From assembly GCA_902729315.2 (NCBI GenBank), contig LR746265.1:751501-815500 (forward strand): 64,000 nt of DNA, read 5' to 3'. A program made the translations under genes and the position numbers. The notes beneath the pieces were generated by a model. The model made no database searches and was not told the DNA's origin. It saw only the letters and a list, made by a program, of their open reading frames with translations. The DNA comes from Spirodela intermedia. Its lineage: Eukaryota > Streptophyta > Magnoliopsida > Alismatales > Araceae. Of this stretch, positions 12,789 to 24,068 are shown in pieces. Positions within the stretch are counted from its first letter, which is position 1. Every line of letters starts with the position of its first letter.

Positions 12789-13997
12789 ATGGTGCAGACT
12801 CCGCCCCCGACGGTGCCGAATGGGCAATACTGGTCGCAGTTCCTGAGCGGCGCGCTGTCGCAGAGGGGCCCCAACGCGCTACCCTATGCGGAGGATGTAA
12901 AGTGGCTGATCCGGCAGCACCTGGTCTCGCTGTTGGAGGCCTTCCCGTCCCTGCCGCCCAAGTCCTCCACCTTCACCCACAACGACGGCCGATCTTCGCA
13001 GCTTCTCCAGGTCGACGGCACCATTCCCATCGTCTACGGCGGCGTGGTCTACAACATCCCGGCCGTCATCTGGCTTCTCGAGTCCTACCCCCGCTCTCCG
13101 CCCGCCGTCTTCCTCACCCCAACTCGCGACATGATCATCAAGCGGAACCACCCCCACGTAGACAGCTCTGGCCATGTCAATGTCCCGTATCTCCGCAATT
13201 GGGTTTACCCCTCTTCCAACCTCGTCGATCTCGTCCGTACGCTCTCCCATGTCTTCGGCCAGTTGCCCCCTCTCTACACCCGCGAGAACCCTAATCCCGT
13301 CCCGACACCCAATCCCCCATCTTCTTCGCCCTCCCCATCGCCATCCCCTCAGCAACCAAATTCGTCTTCCAGGATCTATTCGCAGGCGGCGCCGTATGGT
13401 GGCGGGGCGCGAATTCCTCAATCCTCCCAGCACCGTCCTACGGATGACCCGGCGGAGGTCTACCGCCGAAATGCTGTCAACAAGATCCTAGAGACGGCGC
13501 ATTCCGAGATCATCGCCACGCGGAAGAGTCGGGAGCAGGAGATTGAGAACCTTTTTGCCACGCAGGCCGTGCTGAGGCGGCGAGCGGAGGAGCTTTCCAG
13601 CGGCCTCCGGGAGATGCATGACGAAAAGGAAGGGCTCGAGCAGCAACTGCAGCTCGCGCTGATGAATTCAGACTTGCTGGAGGGCTGGGTGAGAGAGAAC
13701 GCAGGCAAGAAGCGGAGGGACGAACTGGACGTGGATGAGCTCTTCGAGCCCTGTGATCTACTCTCGAAGCAGCTCATCGAGTGCACTGCGGCGGACATGG
13801 CCCTGGAGGACACCTTCTACTCTCTGGACAAGTCTGTGCAGGAAGGAGCGATTCCCTTGGACATGTACCTCAAGAGCATCAGGGCGTTGTCTAGGGAGCA
13901 GTTCTTTCATCGGGCCACATCGGCCAAGGTGAGAGCTTCCCAGGGGCATTCAAAGATCGCAGCCAAGAGCGCCAGGGCACCGCGACAAGCATCATAG
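12789..13997 (+). CDS. ELC: ESCRT-I subunit VPS23 / ELC (TSG101 homologue)
   Basis: Single exon, 402 aa. The protein is expected to bind ubiquitinated cargo as part of ESCRT-I on endosomes and pass it to the multivesicular-body pathway. The N-terminal UEV domain covers about 1-165, with family motifs GTIPIVYGGVVYNIPAVIWL, YPRSPPAVFLTPTRDM and NWVYPSSNLVDL. A Pro/Ser-rich linker follows at about 168-205, then a coiled coil with long charged heptads at about 225-300. The C-terminal steadiness box (about 320-390) contains EPCDLLSKQLIECTAADMALED and the DTFYSLDKSVQEG run. The frame stays open for 116 codons upstream, but the ATG at 12789 is used because it matches the family N-terminus. A single exon and this length agree with Arabidopsis ELC. 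Confidence 0.96.
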   Translation: MVQTPPPTVPNGQYWSQFLSGALSQRGPNALPYAEDVKWLIRQHLVSLLEAFPSLPPKSSTFTHNDGRSSQLLQVDGTIPIVYGGVVYNIPAVIWLLESYPRSPPAVFLTPTRDMIIKRNHPHVDSSGHVNVPYLRNWVYPSSNLVDLVRTLSHVFGQLPPLYTRENPNPVPTPNPPSSSPSPSPSPQQPNSSSRIYSQAAPYGGGARIPQSSQHRPTDDPAEVYRRNAVNKILETAHSEIIATRKSREQEIENLFATQAVLRRRAEELSSGLREMHDEKEGLEQQLQLALMNSDLLEGWVRENAGKKRRDELDVDELFEPCDLLSKQLIECTAADMALEDTFYSLDKSVQEGAIPLDMYLKSIRALSREQFFHRATSAKVRASQGHSKIAAKSARAPRQAS

Positions 13998-16465
13998 ATG
14001 GCGGCGGTCTGCAGAGAGAATTACGCCGGCATTCATCTCCGGAGGTGGCTAATTTCTTTGTCCCGCCAAAGAGGTCAGATGGTCAGACCCGCCCACCCAT
14101 CACTCTTCCTTTCATCAATTCTTTCCTCTTCCATGTATATCTGGCTGCTCTCTGTTTCAATTCCATGTTGGAGACTAGGGCGGTTGTATCCATGAGAGGG
14201 ATGAACTGGCATCCCCCTCCAATGGCATGGTGTTGAGATGCTGGCATCTATGTGCATAAACTTGTGGAATAGAGATTATGTATTGGGTTGAACTGTTTGA
14301 CCTGAATAAAGCTTATTGATTTGACCCAAAAGGTCAAACTAACGAGCGATTTTCTTATACATTCCAAGAGCATTCTTTGAATATTTCTTTTCCCATGGAC
14401 TAATCAATCTACTCGGGGAAGAATCAGTGACCCTCAGCCCGCCAGCATCAGTGATTGTCGATGGGGGTATCTCCTTCTCATCCCCGCTTCATCCTTTTTG
14501 TCCTCCTTTTCCGGCCCTCGCAAAAGGGCTAAAAATGATTCAATAATTTTTTTAACCGCATTAAAATTATCTGTCAATATATCTTCCGTGACCATGAGAA
14601 ATAGTTTTTTCTAGTTGTAATTTTTCAAAAGTTTAAATTCAAAGAGCTGACTTCTCTGACTTACGAACCCGGCTTTCCAGAAAGGGATATAGTCAACCAT
14701 AAAATTTTCAATTATTTTCACCTGAATTATAAGAATAAAACTTCTCATGCCCTGTTTTTGGGGAGGGAAAATGATAGAAAAAAAACCTGTGGGAAGTTGA
14801 CGCCCAATATTCTCCATCTCCTGCCCCAAGTTAGTACAGATCGGGCCTGGCCGGGTAGTTTTGATGGATTATTTTTCCATAATTTATTTTTTTATCATTT
14901 CAAGTTTTTTTATTCTATCCATGTGATTAAATTGTGAAGTATTTTCTCTTTCGAAGACTTTAAAATAAATTTGAAATTAATGCCTATTTTTCCAACATAA
15001 ATAGAGAAATAATGACAATAAATGGATGACCTCTTTGTAATTAATGTTATAGTTTAATTGAAATCCACAAATTATGCGCCCAGAATCTTATTATTTATTT
15101 AAATCGGTGATCTGAGTAAAAAACCTGGGGCTTCTTGCGTTACTCTGCATTTGTGTTTAGTTTGGGAAAATAAATATTATCTTAAATTGACTTTAAAAAA
15201 AATCTTCACGGCTCTTTTTCTTTCAATTTAGGCCTTTTTTTCTTCTTTTTTTAAATACGCCCCCTGGGAGCGCCACCGTCGATTGTTGCCGTGTTGTTTT
15301 GGCCACCCCTTTCGGCTAGGGCCCAGCTGAGTGTCATCCTTGCCCAGTGGGCCAATTACACTGCTCTCGGGAGTCGCCGTGAACAGTCCAAAGATTCCTT
15401 CCTCGAGGCGGATGGTTATTAAAGCGGCGAAACCCTCCTGAGGACTTTCCGCGAGTATTTTGCTCATACAACCTCACTATTTTATTATTTTTTATCTCGC
15501 CGCTGATATCTTTTAAACTACATTCGAACTCCCTATGCGCATTTGGACACGCACCCCTCGTTAAATCGGATATTGTCTTTGCATCATCCCGGCAGGCGAC
15601 TTTCAATGAGTATTTTGCACTAAGGCCCTCACTATTTTGAGTATTTGATCCCCGCGGAAATCCTTTCAGTCGCGCTGACCTTACATCGAGCTCTTAAGCC
15701 CCGCACGAGGATTAAGTGGGGCCCCAGTGGGGGAGGGGAGACGGATAAACAAAGTTAGGGTTTTTCTCGGCTGGAGAGCATGGGGATGGGGAAGGTGAAC
15801 AGTAACTTCTATTCATTCTTCAGGCAGCCGAGAATTTAATTGCAGTGGCTGAGAGGGCTGGCTGCAGCGGGACTCTGCGCCCGATCAAGACGTCTCACTG
15901 CAGGCAGGGCCACTAGGAGAGTCATCTTCTCGGGAGAGGGGGGGAAGGTCTCTAATGGCGGATTGGCGTTCTATTTAATAACAATGGCGCATCTCCTCGC
16001 ACAAGCTTGGCTCAAGCTATGGAGCCTATCGTCCCCTCCTATACTGGAGATTAGGGTTTTGCGACTGGAGGAGAGCGGGCACTTCGATGGATCGAACCAG
16101 TGGGGAGCTTGCGAGGTTTTGATTCGAGAGCGCACGTGGCGACAGAGGGAACTCCACGGCGACCTGCCGGGGTTAGCGGCGGAGGATTGCTTAGGTTTCA
16201 GGCTGGGTCTCGAGCTCTGCGCCGGTGGGTTTTAAAACTCGCCGGAGCAGACTGAGTCTACGGGCCGGCGAGGGAACGGGAACAATTAATTGGAGAAGAG
16301 ACGACGACCTGCAGGAGTTGCGCCGTCTTTCTGGATCGAGATGAATCAATGAACACCCAAAAATGGCGAGCTCGACATTCCTTTGAAATTACAGTGGAGC
16401 TGGGTATGTGCGGTCGGAGGGGAAGGTAGCGGCGGCGGCGGCGGCGGCGGCATCGGCGGCAGCGG
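13998..16465. other. Convergent spacer between VPS23-like and neprosin genes
   Basis: This contains the 3' UTRs of both genes. From 14.3 to 15.2 kb it is AT-rich with no gene seen. From 15.7 to 16.3 kb it turns GC-rich and carries a 131-codon plus-strand open frame (15840-16235) that resembles no family known to me. A GGC-triplet run at about 16428-16464 lies just past the neprosin stop. Two diverged copies of a GAGTATTTTGC...CCTCACTATTTT block occur at about 15452 and 15607. Confidence 0.5.
14305..14310 (+). terminator. AATAAA polyadenylation signal for the VPS23-like gene
   Basis: A canonical AATAAA lies about 310 nt after the stop codon, in AT-rich sequence typical of a plant 3' UTR. Plant poly(A) signals are loose, so this is only the best candidate. 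Confidence 0.45.
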
Positions 16466-18399
16466 TCATGGGCACTTAGGGTTGTTGCCGGGACCGCCGA
16501 AGTAGAAGTGCACCCCCCATTCGGAGCTGGTGGAGCTCCTGATGTTGTAGCAGTGGGTGTCCTCTGCAAGGGTGGCGATGGAGTCGGCGGCGGTGAGGCT
16601 ATTATCGCCGTCGACTACCTCCAGGTTGCGGAAGTAGCTAGCACGGCCAAAGCCGTCCTCTGCGAAGTGCCCCGAACCCATCCTCGTCGCCGTGTGCGCA
16701 CCGTTGGGCCGCATGTTCACCACCTCGCCGCCCCACTCCACCATCGTCGCGTGGTCCGCCAGGTGGGTGAAGAGCTCCGCCGGCCAGTACCCCACCAGCG
16801 TGTTATCCCCGAACCCTAGCCACCAGTTCCCCAGCTTCGGATCCTGCAACAACTCAAATGGAGTCAATGGAGGAGGGTAGGGAAGCTTTGGGGTCGCCGG
16901 AGATTACCTTCCAGATGAGGATGGTGATGTCGAACTGGTCGCCTGAGTAGGAGGAGACCGGCGATATCGCGGCGCCGATGGCAATCCTGTTGTTCGTCTG
17001 GACGAAGCCTGAGCAGAGGAGGTTATAGCAGCCGGTGACCTGGTAGGCGTCGCTCTGCAGTGGGAAGACTGTCAGCGCTCCGGCGATCATCGGAGGAGAA
17101 ACCAGAGGAAAAGGTGAAGAAGAGGGACACACCGTCCAGTAAGTGAAGAGCCTCGGCCTGCTGTCTCCGTAAAGCTCAGGGCTGACCTGACTAGAAAAAC
17201 ATAAAGCTTCAGAAGACCACCCTTCTCCCCCCTCCTTCCACCGCTCTCTCTGTCTCTCTCGCTTTAGATTTCTGCACCACTAAGGAAGAAAGAGAGCACA
17301 TGCGGCGGCGCTGCCCAGTGCCCACTGCACCTCCGCCGCCGCCGCTAGCCACAGCGGCGTCATGATGAGAGCTGCCCGCATTGCATTACCTGAGCCTCGC
17401 CCGGCCCACCGACAGCCTCAACATGCCTGCCGGGCGTTCCATTGATTGCCCCAGGCGGGAAGGTTCCCACCCACCGGCGACCAGCTCCTTCCATTACTTC
17501 TCTCTCTCACACTCTCTCTCTCTCCCTCCTCAACCTTTCCATTCATCCAAGTTTACGACATCTAACAGGAATTGAACACCGAAGTGACCGAATTTATGAA
17601 CTGGGAGACTTCACGCAAAATCGAACCGACCCGGCGGCGAGATTTTTTACCGGAATCGACCGGCGTGTTCTTAAATTGCCATCCAAAGCGGCAATTAATG
17701 CTAACCCTAATTTCTTATTTTTTTATTATTGACTTCAACACTCCCTGTGAAGGAGGGAGAGATCGCGAGGAGGGATTCAAAAGAGGGAGTACCTGCCAGC
17801 CGGCTTCAATACTGTTCAGATCCGAGCCGTCGAACGACCCCGAGAGGATCCAAATCTGCGAGAGGCTGAACTCGTTCGGCCCCTCGATCGTCGGATCCCA
17901 CACGTTGATCGTCGCCTTCGCCCCGTAGACCTCGCCCGCCGCCGCCGTGTAGGCTATCGCATGCTGCGACGACCATGGATAGAAGAAGAGAGAGAGGTAG
18001 GGTCATTGCACACCCATGAAGGAGAAGGTCACCGGGGATTGACCGCCGTCGCCGGCGAGGACTCATTCGATCACGGCGGAGACTTACCTCGTGGCCGTTG
18101 CCGCTGACCACGTCCGGCGCGTCAACGTCCCGGGCAAGGGGCAGCCGCCACTGCTTCTTCCCGAAGTGGTACAGCGATCTGGCCCTCAGCACGTCGTCCA
18201 CGGAGCTCCTCCGGATGGGCACCGTCCCCTTCGGACAGTGCCCCACGTGGTGCCACGTCTGCCATGCCCCCCTGGGACCGACCCCGCCGCCAGTGTAGTT
18301 CCCCGGTCCCCCGTCGCTCTTTGGCCGCGGCCGCCGTGGAGGAACCCTCTAACAGACGATGAAAAATAATAAGAAGAAGAAGAGGAGGAAGAAGAAGAG

Positions 18400-18431
<32 letters not shown>

Positions 18432-19286
18432 AGAAGAGGACGAAGAAGAAGAAGAAGAAGAGGAGGAAGAAGAAGAAGAAGAAGAAGAAGAAGAAGAAGA
18501 AGAAGAAGAAGAAGAAGAAGAGGAAGAGGAAGAGGAAGAGGAAGAAGAAGAAGAGGAGGACGAAGAAGAAGAAGAAGCAGAGGAGGAAGAAGAAGAAGAA
18601 TAAGAATAAGAAGAGGAGGAAGAAGAAGAAGAAAAGAAGAGGAGGAAGAAGAAGAAGAATAAGAAGAGGAGGAAGAAGAAGAAGAAAAGAAGAGGAGGAA
18701 GAAGAAGAAGAATAAGAAGAGGAGGAAGAAGAAGAAGAATAAGAAGAGGAGGAAGAAGAAGAAGAATAAGAAGAGGAGGAAGAAAAAGAAGAATCAGAAG
18801 AGGAGGAGGAAGAAGAAGAAGTAGAAGAAGAAGAAGAAGAAGAAGAAGAAGAAGAAGAAGAAGAAGAAGAAGAAGAAGAAGAAGAAGAAGAAGAAGAAGA
18901 AGACGAAGAGGAGGAAGAGGAAGGTGGATCGGAGTACCTGGATTCTGTGGTTCTTGAGAAGTGGATGGTCTATAGCGGGCTGCTTGTGGCGGTGGACGCA
19001 GTCAATGATATCGCCGTCGGGGCTCTGCAGCAGAACGTCGGTGACTCAGAGACTCGAGGAGACGAGGTGGGGAGCAAAGAACCCTAAGCCGAGTTTGGCT
19101 CACCTCGATTGTCCTCGCGGTCGGCTTGTTGATTCTGCTGAGGTGCCTTTGTATCCTTTCCAGCTTGAGGGCTCCGACTGGCCTCCCGTGGGTGTCGTTG
19201 ACCGCTGAGATGCCGGCGATGGTGGAGAGGAAGAGGAAGAAGAGGAGGAGGAGGAGAGAAAGAGCGGGGGAGAGGAGGAAAGGCAT
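16466..19286 (-). CDS. Neprosin-domain (DUF239-type) secreted protein, putative glutamic peptidase
   Basis: Seven exons (19286-19104, 19024-18938, 18348-18088, 17963-17793, 17186-17133, 17054-16908, 16843-16466), all phase 0, give 426 aa. The ATG at 19286 starts a strong leucine-rich signal peptide (about 1-27). The neprosin activation peptide follows, with [20 protein letters not shown] at the start of exon 2. The neprosin domain fills the C-terminal half: [10 protein letters not shown] (E208), [36 protein letters not shown], and VEWGGEV (E337, E341), ending in PGNNPKCP. Neprosin was described as a prolyl endopeptidase with two catalytic glutamates; the Glu in NEFS and one in VEWGGE are the likely equivalents, which is an inference. 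Most plant members have no proven activity. Intron 2 (18349-18937) is almost wholly a GAA-type tract. Confidence 0.92.
18359..18925. repeat. Long GAA/GAG homopurine microsatellite tract
   Basis: About 570 bp of nearly pure purine on the plus strand, mainly GAA triplets with GAG, GGA and rare AAT or GAC interruptions. The longest pure runs are around 18475-18525 and 18815-18900. Internal blocks of the form AGAAGAGGAGGAAGAAGAAGAA followed by TAAG recur with regular spacing between 18600 and 18790, a higher-order repeat. It occupies intron 2 of the neprosin gene, so the transcript carries a polypyrimidine run. Its open frames (Lys/Arg/Glu runs) are artefacts. Confidence 0.97.
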
Positions 19287-19506
19287 GGGACGGCGGCAGC
19301 AACAACAGTCGCCGGAGAACTGTTTCCTCCTCGTCCAAATCCTCCCCTCGATATCCATATCTTTCAGTGCCGGACACCAGACACCTGAGCGGGCGAGCAC
19401 CTCTCAGGCTCCCTTTGCTATTAACATGGTCGCTATGCTGAGGGTCGAGGGGGGCCTCGCCATTCAGTGCAGCCCCTTAATAACCCCACGGGGGAGAGAC
19501 GAAAAG

Positions 19507-19543
<37 letters not shown>

Positions 19544-19887
19544 CTGCCGCAAGTTACAGAGACCCTTCGAGTTGGCCCCGCTCGCTCTTTTACTGCACTA
19601 GCCGGATGTGATGATGACGACGATGTGGGGTAGAGCGAGAGAAAGAGAGAGATTTAGAGAGAGACAGAGTGAGACATAAACTCGGCACAATCTCTGTCAA
19701 CAGATGAGCTTCAACAGCTCACCTTCCGCGAGTCGTTGTGGAGTTGGCTTGAAGGCGCCGTATAAAACCCCAACCTACCCCCTCATCTACAAGGCTTTAA
19801 TGGCGGAACCTTGAAGCCGGCAGCCAGGCTCGCGTTGGAAGGCCGCAAGTAAACCCATTAAATCCGTAGCCGCTCTTTGGTACGCTA

Positions 19888-19929
<42 letters not shown>

Positions 19930-21169
19930 GAGGGCCTATCCTAGTTATAGTATTCTTGTTCTTCCCCTTCTTCTCCATCTTCTTCTAGGTTTTCGGGGAG
20001 AGCTCGGTGGAGTTCGAGCTGAACCTATGCCCATGGGGAGTTTGCATGAAGTAGCTGGAGACCCACGGAAAACCGAACGACGATCACCGCGCAGAATCAG
20101 ACGGCTGACGACTGCGATCCCCATCGGGAACCAGCATTTAACTCTCGTGGATCTTGGTTTCTGTCTGTTCTGCCGTGACGCGTATTTACCTAATCACCCT
20201 TGCACGGATGACTACTATGCGGGGTATTATTGGGATTTAATGTACGCCATTTAGCAAATAGTGTGTGCGTTTTTTGTCTTGTCAAATATCGATTAATAAT
20301 TGTTTAAAACTAATATTTCATAAAATACTTTTAATTGCCCGTACTTAGATACCCTGAAAATAAGCATTTCTTTCCGTAATACCAGAAAACATATTATAAT
20401 TGTTTTCGCAGAGACCCAGAAGCCGTGTACACATGAGACTGCCAAGTGGGGGTGATTCCGTAAATATCCCAAACCCCGAGGCGACTCGGGGTCTTTATTG
20501 CAATCCAACCCTGCCTTCATTTCGCACCTCCGCCTGATTGGACGGCGGTAACTCGTACTCCACGCCCACGTGGCGGAAGCGAGCTGGGCTTGCGCATTTA
20601 ATGCCACGTGGTCTCCTCGACCCGCCTCCCTCCGCAGCCCATCCGTATAGATTGAGCGGGAAGAACAGGCGACCACCTCCCTCGGACAACAGCGCAGTGA
20701 ATTTAATGGCATCCTTCCCCATTCCAACCCACGTATATATAAAAAATATTATTTTTTTAACCGTTAGATAAACAAAATAAAGCTGTTTAATATAAATAAA
20801 ATTGAATCAAAACAGTTTAATAGATATTTTTTCTAATGTTTGTCTGATGAATGGGTATCAAATTTCCGCAAAGTAAATCAATTTTAACTGATAAATAAAT
20901 AATTTATATTAAATATAATCTGATTGGTATCCCTTGCTTGGGGGATCGTTTGCAATAGTATAGAATGTTGCAACATACGGTTTATAATTAAGAAAATACG
21001 GTTTAATGGGCCTTGCATCTTGGTGGACTGGGCTTTGATGACGCGGGCCCGGAAATGACACAGATGGTTGTCCCGCCACGTGACAAGTCTCCGGTCAGCG
21101 TCACCAGGCCCCTGCGCCGGAGGATTTCGTCTACTGTTCAAGGAGTTGATTCAAGTCCCTTGTGCCGGT

Positions 21170-21765
21170 CCAACTGGGCGCCGCCTGTTTTACGACCCAA
21201 TATATAACGTTGAAGCCCATATAAAGGCAAGGGGTGCCGCTCTTTTAAATTTGGGCTGGTTTGGCAGGCCCAAATGGCCCGCCTGTTTCACGGCCTTATT
21301 CAGAACATATGAGCCCAAATCAAAGTCGCGGGTAACCCTCTTTTAAATATGGGCTGGTTTGATCGGCCCAAATAGGCCCATATTGGTACGCCCCCATTGG
21401 GAGCATATCAGCCCATAATAAAGACGCAGGTGCCCCACTTTTACACATGGGCTGGGCTGGTTTGGGTCGGCCCATTTGGCCCACACGGTTTTACGACCCA
21501 TTGTGGAACATATAAGCCCATAAGAAGGACGGGGGTTTCCCACTTTTAAATATGATCTGGTTTTGGCTGACCCAACTAGGCTCAATTGGTTTACGGCCCA
21601 ATTGGAAGCCCACAACAAAGACGTGGGTTCCCCACTTCTAAACCTGGGCTAGTTGTTGTCGGCCCATATAGGCCCACGTTGTTTACGGCCCAAAATAGGA
21701 ACTTAAAACCCATATAAAAGAAGCGGGTTCCCCTCTTTTAAAGTCCGTTTATATGGCCCAACTCG
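21170..21765. repeat. Tandem array of about 98-bp units carrying GGCCCA (site II) motifs
   Basis: The block TTTTAAATATGGGCTGGTTT plus GGCCCAAATAGGCCCA recurs with GGGCTGGTT-like anchors at about 21253, 21351, 21454, 21554, 21645 and 21743. Each unit continues with GTTTTACGGCCC, a GGAACATATAAGCCCATA-type block and an AAGACGnGGGTNCCCCNCTTTT block. Five to six diverged copies are visible. TGGGCC/GGCCCA is the plant site II core bound by TCP factors and common in promoters of growth genes; function here is inference. Confidence 0.85.
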
Positions 21766-23056
21766 TATCCGAGGCTTTCATTTATTAAAATATGAGCCGA
21801 GCCCAGTTAACCCAAGACAATTTGGTCACCCATTGTTCAGCTCGGTAGTCCCTCTCCGTCCGGCCCAATCCAGAAATCTCAAAATCGCCGACTCGTGTGA
21901 AAGCCCACGTAAAACCCGGTGGCAAAAGTTGATCCGGGATTCCATCGGCCCAATAGCGTACAAATGCGGAAAGATAATATTTGGTCCAAGGGAACGGAGG
22001 GTCCACTAAGGAATTATTTAAAAATTCGGGCCTTTTTAACGTGTCCCCGGCCCGGCAGACCAGAGTATGTTATTTCAAATTATCGGGCTTTTAACGTGGA
22101 CCGCCGGGCCCTCCACTACGGCCCGATGTCCCCCCAGCTCCCATCCCAAAAGGCGGGGGTACATTCCAAAAGCTGCACTCCACTTATTATGGTCTGTACT
22201 TCTCCCTCTCTCTCTCGTTCTCTCGCTAGAATCCATGTTCCTTCAGAGTGGGAGGCCCGAGGACTTGATTAATGGGCCCGGTGGGCCTGGTGGGCGCTCG
22301 AGGAGGGAGGGTCCGTCCTGTCGCGTCCAGTTGTCCCTCTGATTGATCGGATGGCTGCGAGGAGATCTGGCTCCGGGAACCCAAAAGGCCACAAGATCGG
22401 ATCCTTAGTGGGCCGAGACGGCGTCCCTCTCCACGTCTCGTCAGAGATGGACGGAGAAGTCAAGAGAGGGAGCATCCCATCAAGACATCCCATACCGTGT
22501 CAGCCTTTTCTATACTATAGCCCAGTCCCGTGGGCCTAATGGGCCGCACGTTAACGCGGGGCCGTCAAATCAACCGGAAGACCGGCACGTGGCAGGTCGT
22601 AGGTGTGGGCCCCGCGGGGGATTTGGCAAGCAGAAGGAATATCCCTCCGAGTGGCAGACCCGACTCGGCGGGTTAATTCTGACGGGGAGGCAGAGATCGG
22701 GCAACTCATTAAACTCGGCCGGGCCATTAAATTCTCGGCCGATTCTCCTGCGGGCCTCGAAGCGAGATTCGAGGAGGAGGTAAAAGAGGGATTAATAAAA
22801 ACGAAACGACGGAGAATGGTGGTCCCCACAATTTCCTCCTCTCCCCCCTCCCCCCCGTCGCACCGCGGGGAACGATGGCGGACCTGTGGCCGTCGCATCT
22901 GCTGCTTCTCGGAGGTCCATCTGTTATCCCACTCCGTAATGTAGAGACAACATCAGAACGGCCAGACCGCAAGCCAATGGGCCACCCTCCTCCAAGCTGC
23001 GAGGATACCGCAAGCTCCTACCCGGATTTTCTGCGGATTCAGCACGCGCGGCACTG

Positions 23057-23095
<39 letters not shown>

Positions 23096-23239
23096 CAGGG
23101 GGGGAACAGACAAACCCTGGGAGCCTAAAAACGCTTCCTTTAGCGGATAAAGCTCTCGACCCAGATCCTTTGGGGGTCACCGCCATCGCCTGCTTCGCCG
23201 GTCTCGTCCGCACGCTTCCCGCGGAGTGGCAGCGGACAG

Positions 23240-23242
<3 letters not shown>

Positions 23243-23269
<27 letters not shown>
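23243..23269 (+). repeat. (CTG)9 in the leader of the QKY-like gene
   Basis: Nine perfect CTG triplets about 200 nt upstream of the start codon, probably in the 5' UTR. The coding region has its own CAG-rich run. Confidence 0.9.
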
Positions 23270-23271
<2 letters not shown>

Positions 23272-23466
23272 CGGCTACCTCCATCCTCCCGCCCTTGCCG
23301 TCGGCGTACTCTTTCTTATTCCTTCACCTTTCTGGGCAAGAAGCTCACTTTTTCTTGCCCTGTTTTTTCCTAGCACCGTCTCCCCTCGTCTCGCTAGCAC
23401 CTGGGTTTTGAAAGGTACCGGCGGGAAGGAGGAAGCTCAGGGAGAGCTTAAGCCGCCGGCCTGGTC

Positions 23467-24037
23467 ATGGCGGAGGAGAGGCTGGTGGTGGAGGTGGTGG
23501 CGGCGCACAACCTGATGCCCAAGGACGGGCAGGGCTCGTCGTCGTCGTTCGTGGAGGTGGAGTTTGAGCACCAGCGGCAGCGCACCAGTGTCCGGCACAA
23601 GGATCTCAACCCCGTGTGGAACGAGCGCCTCGTCTTCTCCGTCTCTGACCCTGCTGATCTACCCTACCGCGCCATCGACGTCAGCGTGTACAATGAACGC
23701 TCCTCCACCAGCTCCCGCAACTTTCTCGGCAAGCTGCGCATCACCGCTGCCGGCGTCCCCGCCCCCGGAGAAGAGCCCGTTCCCCAGCTCTTCACGCTCG
23801 AGAAGCGCAGCCTCTTCTCCCACATCCGCGGCGAGCTCAGCCTCAAGATCTACCGGGTCCTCGCCGGCGAGATGCGCGACGACGTCTCCACCAACCAGGC
23901 GGTGGCCAAGGTGAAAGAGCCCGGTGTTAACCTCCCCGGCGGGAGGAAGCACCAGCAGCAGCAGCACCAGCAGCAGCAGCACCAACAGCAACAGGCCGCG
24001 ACGGCGCAGATTCAGCAGAAGCGCCAGCAGCAGTCGA

Positions 24038-24068
<31 letters not shown>

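Larger units (their letters stand above)
19287..23466. promoter_or_regulatory. Divergent spacer between neprosin and QKY-like genes
   Basis: This 4.2 kb region holds two head-to-head promoters. CT runs lie at 19509-19541 and 19893-19925, and a GA run at 23061-23092. The middle (20.25-20.9 kb) is AT-rich. From about 21.17 to 22.6 kb GGCCCA/TGGGCC motifs are dense, in part as a tandem array listed separately. The QKY leader contains nine CTG triplets at 23243-23269. No convincing gene was found; the open frames between the repeats have no family motifs. Confidence 0.6.

Noticed and set aside
15840-16235. 131-codon plus-strand open frame in GC-rich spacer
   Set aside because: No recognisable domain or codon signal; it lies in the 3' region of the neprosin gene. 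RNA evidence would be needed.
18359-18715. 118-codon Lys/Arg-rich open frame
   Set aside because: Translation of the GAA-type microsatellite in an intron of the opposite-strand neprosin gene.
19877-20254. 125-codon open frame with a signal-peptide-like start
   Set aside because: The hydrophobic Leu/Ser part is just the CT microsatellite translated; the rest shows no family features.
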